NCBI RefSeq assembly: GCF_963678635.1 | Contig: NC_087070.1 | Location: 3,878,539-3,942,538, forward strand | DNA length: 64,000 nucleotides | Direction: 5' to 3' | Source of the DNA: Symsagittifera roscoffensis | Lineage: Eukaryota; Xenacoelomorpha; Acoela; Convolutidae | Shown: in pieces, positions 12,001 to 24,000 of the stretch | Layout: the number at the start of each line of letters is the position of its first letter | How positions within the stretch are numbered: the stretch's first letter is position 1 | Program-made: the position numbers and the translations under genes | The notes under the pieces: model-generated | What the model saw: the letters and a program-made list of their open reading frames with translations, nothing else | The model's database searches: none | What the model was told of the DNA's origin: nothing

Positions 12001-15000
12001 GTTGATTGACAGACTCAAAAAGACGCTCAGTCTTGGGCCAAGCTTCCCCAATTAAGACAATTATCTGACGATTTATCAACAAAACTATCAACTTCAAAAA
12101 CACAAGTCTAAACTAGCGGCAAAACAATGTGCTACGCGCACAAAATTACTCGTGTTGGGTGGAAGCGCAGCGGAGCAAGCGGTCGCTAATCGCCAATGCT
12201 GCGTTTGAAGTTAGCTTTCTGACTTGCTAATTGCTCTGGGTCTGCTAAAAGATTGGTCTGCTGAAAAACCAGTCTGCTTAAATGCCTAGCACCAATTAAT
12301 TGGGTTTGACGAAAATGCGTTTTTGTTCAAACTTCTGTGTTTCATTGACTATAGACTGCATATAACATTTTTCGTCAAAGTCGATGAACGTAAATCAGAC
12401 TCTTATTTCGGTCGCAATTTTTTTTTTTAGGAAGACTTGAAATTTGTTCGGGCTCAAATTTACTTTTTCGCGGTTTGACTTTTGATTTCATTCTAAGCTT
12501 GATTCATTTCCTTTGTTTACACTTGCGAAGCGAGTGTATTAGTAGGAACTTTCTTATTTTTTTTCAACCTAAATCCCAAATATTGGTGCGGCACCCCAAT
12601 AAAGGCGGGGCACCTTTACAGCTTTTTGATAGCATGTGCCTTGACATTCGGATAGTAATAAATTAACACAGTTGTTGCGTTTTTAATTCGTCAAATGAAC
12701 CGAAAAAAAGCTATTTGTTTCAAACAACGTCACAATAACAATAAAAACTCGATTTCAGAAATTTTCCAACTCAATATATTTCGCAGTTTTTTTGAGATGC
12801 ATAGTTTACAAATAATGGGGCTTTATGCTTTGCGATTTGTTGCATGAAAAGTTAGTGTGTATACCTTCAATTTGTTATGTTCAATTTATTAATTGCAAAA
12901 TTGAGTCTATAGGAATTTGGTGCTGAATGGCATTGGCAATTTGTTAGCATATAAAGCTGCTTTATTCGTGACTAGTGTTTGTCGGTTGTTAAGCTTGCGT
13001 GGCTGAGTGGATAGTGCGTGAGACTCAGCATCTTTTGATTGCAGTAGGTTGCAGATTCGAATCCTACGCGTAGCCAAGTTTTTGCTAATTCGATGCTTAT
13101 TTCTACTCTTTCTTATTTCACTTGATAGAGCTGCTTTTCGGTCGTATTCTCGCGAGTGTTTGGGAAGCGAAGCTTCGCCCTTGTGTAAAAGAAAGGCAAA
13201 CTCCTCTATCGAACAGCAAAAGTGTATAGGTCACGAAAAAGGTGATCGATTTCCAGATTCGAAAGTGACATTTAACTATCAGATTTCCCAGAGAAATAAA
13301 AAATTTACTTTTTGATACAGTTTTCTGTATTGGGCTAATTTGGGTTAATTTTTATCAAAAAAGTAACGGTCTTTAATTGTTCTAGAAATTGAAAGAGCTT
13401 TTAAGTCATCTATTTTTTTCTTTGAAATTTGAGTTTTTTCAAAACCAAGTGTGTTTTTTTTCTGTTCTTGCGTCTATTGGCTTTTTTCCAACTGTTTCAT
13501 GGCTATGTTTTGTCTTTTCATTATTTTAGTCAGAATACAGCAGTCAATGGAGCCTTGTCTCAAATTCTTTGAAATGCTGATTTTTACCTGATAGCAAAAT
13601 TCTGAAAAAATCACCGATTTACCCGTTTTTCACAAAGGATTCTTTTTTTGTTTAAACGTTTGTTGAATGAGCTTTTTTAACCATAATTCTATCAGAAATA
13701 TTTTGAAGGTTTTGTTGAAAATTATTGCAGTCAGTCAGTTTTCTGGCGTATATTTTAGTGTATCGCAGCTGTTGCGGAACTTGCATTCGTCATTGTGTTT
13801 ACGGGACCTCCGTGTTTGGCTGTATGACAGCAAAACTTTAATAATGGTCTATTGTTTAGATCTGAACGGAGACTTGAACAGTAGTTCGAGGCACTGCTCC
13901 TCGTGGCAACGGAGGCTTCAGGACCTCAACCAGATGGAACAGAGTCCCCCCTTCGATGGTCACCACGGTGGGATGGGAGGACGGAGGGACGGAGGTGGAG
14001 GGGGGATCATGTATGGCCGCAGAGCAGGAGAAGGGGGCAAGGGTTCGTTCAATCATGGACCAGGTGGCACACATCCCTCTTCAGGAGGTGGAATCATTGC
14101 ACCTTCCGGGCAAAACATGCCACCATACAGCCAGGTAATTGGTCACTCCGGAGCTTAAGAGACACCATAAGTTTAGATTTTAGATCTAACATAGCCTTTT
14201 AGAGCTTTTCATGCTGGCATGATGGTGAAAGTTTTGACAACATGCTTCCAATTATTAACGTTCAAACGTTTTTTTGGCAATCATAATCAAAATGTCAAGC
14301 ATAATTGTTCCGATCGCTGAAAGTGGGGAGCAAATCTGTCATCACTTCTTTTAAGATTTATGATTTGTGTCCTGAACGTAGTGAAGACACTTATGTCGGT
14401 CGTGATGTTTTTTTTCAGAAAAAATTTTTGTTCACATTCAAATTTGATTTTTCGAATTGAATGATTTTCGATTTTTCAAATTCATTTCCTTTATTCCTTC
14501 CTATACTTCATTTCAGGAAGGCAAACTCCACCATCGAACCGCAAAAGTGTTATTTTTCTAGTTTTGAAAGTGTGTTTTAAAATTTTCGATTTTCCAGCAG
14601 AAAAAAACTTCCCGTTTTCTCAAATTGGGTTACCTTTATCAAAAAACGGCCAATCATTTATTTTTTTAAAAAAGGAATATTCTTTTTCAATAAATTTCGA
14701 AAATTGAAGTGATTCAGAAAAAAAAGTCTGTTTTTTTCTGTTTCTCTGCGTGCATTGAAATTTTCCAACTGTCTGTTGGCCATGTTTCTTCTACAACAAA
14801 ATTAGGTACCTAAATATCCTTAAATTGGCTCGAGTTTAAAACCCTTTCAATCGTCAGTTGATCCGACCTAAAATATTGCCTTGTAGTTTTTAAGAGTAAT
14901 GAGCGTATTCCAGACCGTGAAAGTTTTTTTTTTCAGGAAAAGCCTTAAAATACTGTAAAATTTGTTCGCGGTTTTAATTTTCACGTTTTTTCAAGTTCAA

Positions 15001-18000
15001 TTCATTTCTTTTTTAAAAGGAAGGCAAACTACACTATCGAACAGAAAAACTATAAAGGTCTTAAAAAATGCGATTGATCCAGTTTTATCAAATTGGTTAG
15101 ATTTTATCAAAAAGGGGTCAAACATAATCTGTTTGTGAAATTCAAAAGTGCTTTATAAGGCAAATTTTTTCTTTGAAATTCGCAAGCTAATGTTTTTTCA
15201 ATAAACAAGTCGGTTTTTAAAAATTTTTCTTGCGTTCATTACTCTTTTTCAATTGTCAGTTGGCAATGTTCTTGATGTGTAATTTTCAATTCCTAAAAAT
15301 TGAGAAAAGAAATTGTTTGCATTCTTATGAGAAAAAAATCGTCTTGTTTTTAATTATGGTTTTTGCGACAATAACTAGACATTTGAAGCCACTACTAATG
15401 TTTCTACAGTTTTTAATTGTCTATGAAAGCAGTGAAGATACTTATTTAGGTCGTGTAAATTATCTTTTTTTTAGGGAAAAGTCTTAGAAGCTATTCACTT
15501 TCAATTTTTTTTTGCGGTTCATAAAATGTCAAATATCGTGAAAAACTTCAAATAAAAAATACCTAGTGACCCAGTTTTCTTAAATTGGGTTAGAATTATC
15601 TGCTTTTTAGGGGAATGAAAGGAAAAGAGCGGCGTTATTAGAAAAGCGTCCAGTTGCAAAAGATTTTTTTTTTTGAAAAAAGCTTGAAGTAGATCCACAT
15701 TTTTTCTTTGACCAAAATGCTGCTAATTTTTGAACAAACTGTTTTTAAACCCCCCACCCCCATTTACCTCTCTAAATGTGTTGGGAGTGACAGTGGTTGT
15801 ATGATGAATGTATGTGGTTTTAGGGCAAAGGGGGAGGAGGGGTCTCACGGAGTGGGGGCACAGGAGGAGGCAATCTGTACAGGACACGCAGCTCAAACTG
15901 TGAGTAGAGTGGAAATCATTTTTCTGATAATTACTTCACGATATTTAAATTATTCAAATACAATTTGGATCACAAACAGATGGGAGAATAAAGTAAAATA
16001 ATTGGAATCATGTTTTGTTTACTGTGATTTGCCAAACGTTTCACAACTCAATACATGGTATCTTGAGGCTACCCGTGCAAGAAAGCGCAGTTGACGCGTT
16101 GGAATCCTTGTTCAATTTCAAGAAAGTTTGAAAAATTAGAAATTTGAGATGATTGCGACATGATTTCAATCTGTAAAATAGACTTCTCAATGGATTTTCA
16201 ATTGATGCTTTAGGCTTTGCACTGATGAATGTTAAAAAACAGGTTTGAAAGCAATTGGGTAAAAAATATATGCTCTAAAATTTGATAAAAAATCGTTTTT
16301 ATTTTTAATACATTCAGAGAGTTATGGACTCAAGTGCAGCTGTGAAAACAAAATTCCACTGCTCCCTGATGAGTTTATTTGATTTGATTGTTCGAGAGAC
16401 AATTTTTACACAACGAAGCGTAGTGTATTATTACGAAGAATTTTTTTAAACTTAAGTCACAAACAATCGTGCTCATTTGGTGGCACTTATAGTATCAATT
16501 TTATCATATTTCAGCTTTTTTAAGCATAAACAAATTATGGGCATAATTTTTGGCTAGTGTTAGGTCTTGTTCGAAGCAAAAATATGTATTTTGAAAATGT
16601 AATGGTTTGTTCGTTTTTTTGGCGACGATTTGGAAATTATATTTGCACTTTTTGCAGAAATTTCATTTTTTTTCAAAAACTACCGAAACGATTTTCAAAA
16701 AAGGTACCAATGGAAAACCGGCTGCTCTTATATGCGTCTGTATATCTCGCTTGTTTCTTTTCATTTTACCTCACGCTCTACAGCCTTTGAAAGTTTCAGT
16801 AGGGGCATTTTTGGCCTATTTTTTTTAAAAATTTTTCCATTTTCTCAAATATTATCTGCGCAAATCTGAGATGAAGGATTCAAGCAAAAGAACAAATGAT
16901 GTGGATCTCCCCTTCTCATGCGGTTTTTCCCTAAAATTGGAAGAAAAAAGTTATAGCCTCAAACGAGCCCATTTTTTTGAGCCAAAGTGGAGGCTAAGCG
17001 TTTGTCCAAAAGAAAACAAAATCAGTTATGAGAAGCTTACCTGCGCAAGTGGCTACGCTCTGTATTCTGAAAAAAATGTTCTGAAAATCCCTGAGAATAT
17101 GTTCAATGTCCATTTTTTGGAAAGTTTTTTTTTTCAAAAACTAACCTAATTTTGATGCTTATAGTTTCATAAAACAAAAATGGTGCTTAGACTTAACCTT
17201 TCTAATCGGTTTTACCCTGTTTTTTGTAGAAAAGCTGATATGGACGTCGGAAAAATTCCTTTTTAACTTTTTACCGTTTTTTTAAAAGAAATTTTGTTTT
17301 TATTCTGGAAAACTACTAGCTAAATCTGATATTATGGTTTCAATCTAAATAATCAGGGTGCGGAATTCTTCAATCTAAAAATCAGGGTTTGGAAAGCAGT
17401 GGCTATTCCCATGCCTTCAAATAGAAAAAAAAATAGATTTAGGAAAAGTCAAATTGTTGAATTTGTGGTATCTTTTTCACTTTTTTTTTTAAATTACCCG
17501 GCCAAATCTGAGACAAAGACTTCCATTGAAAGAGCGAGTAGTAGTTTTCTTCTTTAAATAAGTGGTTGTTTAAAACTGTATTTCAGAGAAATACAATGGT
17601 TTATCGTAACGTCCATTTTTTGAAGTTTTTTGAGAAATTACGCATCTAAGTATCAGTACACTACATGATTAAGAATATTAGAACAAATAGATCCAGCATT
17701 AGCTGTGCTACTAGTTTACTTCCAACCTACCGTGACGCAAATGCGAGGACATGAGACTCCTAATCAACAGGCCGGATATTCAAATACGGAACATTAAATA
17801 GTTTTAAAAAATTTTCAGCATAACATTGGCAATTTGATAGAAACTGCAGCTGCTTTATTGGTGGCTAGTGTTAGTAGAAGTTCAAGCGGTCGTGGAGAAC
17901 TTGACACTTCTCAACAATTTTTCAAGCATTCGGTCGTGGAGTACTTGATACCTCTCAACAAAATTTCAACAATTTTTTTCAAGGTGCTTTTTTCAAATTT

Positions 18001-21000
18001 CCTTTTTTCACTTTGTTTTACAGGTTCAGTGATATTTTTGCATTTTCCTCGCTTGTGTTTGCGAAGCGCTGCTTCGCCTCTCTGTCAACATTGGGGATGA
18101 GCTGTGGAAAATGAAGCGATTTTGGGAGCAATAGGATTGGAAAACGCGTTTTATATCGACAAAAGAACACAATTTGATGAAATTAATTCATTTTGCCTCG
18201 TAAATGCCTCGAGATTAAAAACCATAAAACAAAAAACTGAGTGTTATTTACGTTAATATATGTGTTTTTTTTACAATGTTTTTTGTTTGTTGTGTTAAAC
18301 AGTAGGCAAGAGTTTTTTTGGATCTTCTTGAAGTTTTTCGCATGTATCGATCTACTCAAGAATCTCTAAGTAACAACAGTAAATTTGCTTTGCTGCGTTC
18401 CGATTGGTTGAAAATTCGCAAATCTAGTCAACTTATTGGTCTCTCCTTAATTTTCCTTTCATCTCCCTCTCTGTTTTGAAAGGCGGCTGCACCCTTTCTT
18501 GAAAGTCGGGGGGATTGTGATATAGACCCCGTTTTTTTCACCATGAGCGGTCACGTATACGGGTTACGGCAAAATAGTCTGAATAAGATAAGCTGTTCAC
18601 TGCTAAAGAATCCAGTCTGGTTGCTCGGAGACCTGCAGTTGAGTATACAGACAATTTTGCGATTCGATGCATTACTAAACATTAAGTTGAAAAATTTTAG
18701 AACGTAAAACACTCATATTTTTTATCCAATAATCCAATGGATTCAACTTCCGAAATTAGAAACAAGCACTCCTTCACTCGTCCTTTGTTACTCGCTGCAA
18801 AAGTAAGCGGAGCGTAGTATGCATTCACTTTGCCAATTTTCGCCATTTAGATTTTTTTTGTCCAAATGAGCACCCGAAATTTGTCCTTTTAGTAGCTTAC
18901 TCAATTTCGCCAGCTCTCTGTGGGACAATGAAGAGTTCGAGTTTGCATTTTTTCTTTCCCAAGGAAAAAGGGCTGCACCTTTCTGCTAAAAGTTTCTTCA
19001 TAGTGGGTGTTTCTGTATAAATGTCAATCTTAATGATTCGAACAAAAACGCGTTTTCATAGGGATCACACCTTCCAAAGTATCACTGTATTTTGGCGCCA
19101 TAAGCTCAGTAGTGATTGCACAATAGGAGGGTTTTGTTAATCTTCAGTGTATTGGTGTACATATGGCTTTGTCGTGGGGCCATTTAAAGGTGGAGACCTC
19201 TTTTTGTTTGTTGTCCTCTGGAATTTCATGGACAAAAAGGCGTCGGAAAGTACCTTGGGAGCTAAATTGTTCCTCTAATTGAATCATTGGTATTGCTAAT
19301 TACTTCGAGCTGAGCTCAGTTCGCCGAGGAGAGGATTAGAATTTTGGTCATTTTTTCGTTGTTTTTCTACAATTTGAATTCATGAAATGAAAATATACCC
19401 CTCGCCTTAATTTGGTTCGCGTCACTGCGTAGTGAAATTGGGACCAGTTACCCTCCTTTTTTTTAGAGAATAGATAATTTCTAGATTAAAAGAGGGCGGT
19501 TTTTTCAAGGCTGCTGCGTGATGAATTATTCAGAGCGTGTTATAAATCGTCCCCTAAATTGTGTTTTCACGCTCGGATGGAGATTACCAATTTCTATTAT
19601 TTAAAGATGCTACCATGCGTTCAGTCAATTTAATAATATATTTGTAGTGATGCAAATTTAAAGCGGTCAGTTTTCCAGACAAAATTAACGAGTCAGTGTT
19701 TTCAATGCGTAGTTGATCCTACAGGAGAGACGAGAGACTATAGCTATGGTAGGGTTAGTTTTCAAATGACTGGGTTTGTCTGAGTTGGTGGATTTGAATA
19801 GACCATATGATTGCATAATGGATTATCCATGTAGTCTTGTTCTGGCCGAGCGGTCATTTGACAGAAAAATTGCTGTAGCTCAACTTAATATTCAGAGAAC
19901 AAGTAAGTAGATCAGTGATAAGTGTGTTGAGAATTTTTCTATGCATTTCCCAAGTTGATGCAACAATTTTAAGTTTCTGAATATGATTGAAACGGAAACG
20001 TTCATCTCAAAATGAGATAGTTTTTTTCTCAAGTTGGAGGTCTAGGCGCTTAAGAGGGTTCCAAAATTAATTGAAATTTCATCGACTTTTAGGTCGATCA
20101 AATTGATTTTTCTAGCTCCCCTAGAAGAGGAAGAGGAAAGGCGCTGACTGTGGACCTTGTAGGTTTGAATACTCCAATTCGGTCAGAAGAAGCAAGAATG
20201 ATCACCTGGGCAATATAGGATTATCTAAGCTCATTGGATAAACGATTTTTCTACCTTATAGAGTGTTTTTGTCGCAATTTGAGGCACGTTCGATATAAAT
20301 GTTAATGTTCTAGTCCGGCCAGATTAGAGAGATTTGCAGCAATTTGAATGACTATTGGGAAAATGTATTTTAATTTCTTCATTTTTTGTCTCCCTTGCCG
20401 TATTCGGTTCTAGGTAAATGAGGCGACATGAAATTAAGACGACAAGACATAAAGAAAACTCAATAAATTGCAGTCCGCTGATTGGTTCATCCGTCACAAA
20501 AACTAGGCAAAGGAAACTTGCAATTTCAGCAGCGATCGCTAATTTTTGAAGTTTCGCCTCAGTCCTTTGTTAAAACTCTCCTTTGTCATCGTGAAAACAG
20601 TTTTCGTCTTAACATCTCTCGGCTTATTTTCCATACTCCATTCTACCACTGCCCGGCAGAGAATAGCGTCAAGGGGCTTTGTTGAAACAGTGTGACGTAG
20701 TTTCCCCGTGCGTGTTCAGACACTCGACATCCGCAGCTACATCAACAACGACCTAAGAACTCGATATCCGTGCAAATTGCACAGCTAAATATCGAAGTGT
20801 GCCATAAGTGTAGAATTCCATCTATCATGGTGCATTTATAAAGAATGTTGTTTTCACCCTTCGACTAAAATATAACTTTGACTAAAATGTAGTGACATGC
20901 AAAGGATTTATTTTTGACGGGGACGAGAATTTTTTGAAAACAGAGTAACCATCTGCCGAAACCCCAGAAAAACATTTTAATTGCAAACTTTTTACATAAA

Positions 21001-24000
21001 AAATAGTGGGTCTTTTAACTTATTCCGCTCAAATTTCTTAATTTTGCGATTTTGTAATAGTCAAGGTGTAAATGCTGAGAACAACATAATGATAGCCTTA
21101 GTTGATTTAATTAATACAAATGTGATGACTTTATTCTTAAGCCGACTTCTAACAAGGCCGAATGTTGAGCAGATACGAAAGTGGTTATTTGTTTCCCAGG
21201 AGCTGTTTTCGTGTTTTTTTTTCTAATCTGGGTAAAACTCAGGAGCGTATTTGAAATAATTTTGAGTAATTTACCGAACATTTTTAATTTCAGGACAATT
21301 CGGGTTATCCATAGGTCGACCTATGAAAATTTTTTCGAGATGGTGCTGAAATTTGAATGGCTAATTCTAGCCTATCAGATTGAAGCAAAATAGTTTAGTT
21401 CAGGATTTTTGGGCGGAATAAATAAGTAGACCCGAAATAGTTCTATGGGAACTAAGGCCAAAGGCCAAAAGCGCCTTTGCAAAAAATCAGGGTTGCTGAA
21501 CCTGAAATGGGTGCCATAAACGAGAAGCAAATGGCGACGAAGACGTCGAGTTATTAAGTTTGATATGGAATTCCTCCTCTTAACTCCGCCTCGACGCCAT
21601 TTGGCTATGCAGGGAGTTATTTTAGTAGACTTTGAATGGAAACTTTCCTAAATGGAGTGATTTATCGCATGGTTTTTCGTCCAGTAAAAGTCCCAGAAAT
21701 AAAATTTTCGTTAAATCTAACCAGGAAAGTTTTCCCCTCCGTCATCAAAAAAGATAGTAGAATGGAAAATTTATTCAAATCCGTATTGACCCAGGTAAAG
21801 CAAAAAGCATTATCTCAGCTAAAATTTCGTGGTAATTTATTCGGGTTTTTTCCGCTGTTATAAAAGATTGATTATCTAGAGTTTGATGTTCAAGTAAATA
21901 TACGCGATGAAATTGTAACAGAAACTGCCTGTAGACATTATTTGGGCCTTAAAGTGGCTGCAGAGAATATTTAATGCCTCGTAATATATTTGGAATTACT
22001 AATTACACAAGCATAGCTTGTGTTATAGTATGAACTTTATTTTTTTTCCAACATAAGTCGCAAGTATTGTTGCAAAACTTGTTCATTTTGAAAAAGTTCA
22101 TTTTAATCTAGCTATTAAGTACAGCCAATGCTAAGGATATTAACCCAGACTATTATATAACAAATAGCTATGTAGCTTCAAGGTCCCATGGATCTGTAGC
22201 GTAGAGCTAGGGAAAGAGACACGCAACAAAATAAGAGGGATCGAACCTAGGCAGGGTTGGATGTTTTTAATGAACTTTTCGTATCCTAGTTAAAATGCGT
22301 CCGCTTTATAAATTGAGGCATGTTAGTTGGTAAATTTCTTTCAAATTGACTGGTACTGCTAATGCGTCATAATTGGCTTGCGTCACTTAGCATTTATGTA
22401 GACTCATAATTGGCAAGCGTCACTTAAGAAATTATATAGACTCATAGTTTTACCCATTCAGCTTTTCCCAGTAGCGTTATCGGTCATATTTTTGCTTGTG
22501 TATGCGAAGTGGAACTTCGCCTCTGTGTTAAAGTTCTGTTTTCGTTACTACCGAAGACTGGTAAGTTCTGTAGCGTGGGATGGGTTTTTTCACGCAATTC
22601 TAGGAACCTCAATGAACGATTGGGCGAGGGGGCGTGTTCGATAAATTTATTCCGGAAAAAAATTCATCGCCATGAACAAATGGTCAGAATATTTGGTTTC
22701 AATTTGGGTGGCGGTACGGCAATGAAGTCAATACCAGTCTCTTTTTTTTATTGTTTTGAACTTACTAGAAAGTAGTTTTCCATTGTTTGAATTCAATTTT
22801 AACCCCAACCAGTCCCAAAAATAAGTTCCCAATACTTAAGTTCCCAATACTTAGCGTTTAAGTGTTCTTAACGAAATGACTACAGTTATTTAATTCGTGT
22901 TGGTTTTTCGTGATCGATCCTTTGCTGGGCAAATACCGAAGTTAGCCAGGATTTTTTGATTAAACGACACTAAACGCGCCTGCAATAGTTCTGCTATCGA
23001 CTCCGATATGTGGGCCCCCAGCACCAGCAGTACCTGCACCAGCAACAGCTGGTCTCGCATCAATTATTGCGCCATTACCACCATCACTGCTACGACTAGC
23101 AGTACAACCACATGACTCTCAGCCGGGCCCAGATCCACTAGCTCTACCTCTAGAGGATGGAAAGAACGCCTGACTGACCATGAGCAAACCAATAACCCAG
23201 TGGAAGCTGCACCAGATAATGATGATGGTGAAGGATACGATCTTGATCAGCTCTTCCCAGAAGAACTGGCGCGAACTAAACCAAAGGCAGCAGCTTCTTC
23301 TTCTTGCTTCAGGAGGCCCTGGTCAAGGCTCCGCACTGATATGGGCACGTCCCATCCTTCTGAGGTATGTGAACAGGTATCCGGGGTTGTTGAATAGGCT
23401 TTCCATGTCGTCATCTCGTCCGGTCAGTTCGTGTCGTATGTGGGCGCCTCGTTGGCAGCTGAATATATGGTTTACGGTGTCTGGCTCTCCACAGTCCAGG
23501 CAGCCGGGGTCTTCGATGGCCCCAAATCTGGCCAGGTCAGCTCTGGATAGTGAGGAGTGGCCTGTTCGTAGTTGGTTCCACGTGACCTCTTCCCATCTGT
23601 TGAGGAACTTCTTCGGGCGGTTTTTCATGGTAGTTGCCCAGTTTTAGAGGTACCTCTTGTCCTTTAGTCTTCGCTCTTTCTTGATGACGGCTTTGGCCGT
23701 GTTGAGTGTCAGTGGGCGTATATCCTGGGCGAGGTGAGTTGCCTCTCCGGCTGCTACGTCTGCGCACTCGTTCCCTTCGAGTCCGCAGTGTGCGGGGACC
23801 CAGACGAAAGTGCAACGCCCAATCTTCTCAACCGCCTTCCATATGGTGATGCCGCAGTTGGTGTCCTGGCCCTCTGGGCCTGTCGCTAGTTTGCTGAGCG
23901 AGGAGGGAATCAGTCATGATTCTGACGCTGGTGCCGTGTTCCTGGCCGAGGGTACTCACATACTCCAGGGCTATTTTGATGGCCTCCATCTCTGCTTCAT

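Larger units (their letters stand above)
14135..15823 (+). other. intron 3, filled with family A repeats
   Basis: Three family A copies or pieces occupy most of it: about 14370-14785, 14895-15270 and 15425-15600. No other gene was seen. Confidence 0.8.

Noticed and set aside
12994..13078. tRNA gene in family D
   Set aside because: A and B boxes are present but acceptor and T stems do not pair properly; treated as a tRNA-derived core.
13667..13859. Upstream 64 codons of the ORF overlapping the exon at 13860
   Set aside because: AT-driven intronic sequence before a clear acceptor; homology to the post-C2A segment starts only after 13860.
13856..14202. Other-frame and minus ORFs over the Gly-rich exon
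   Set aside because: Shadows of the GC-rich unc-13 exon.
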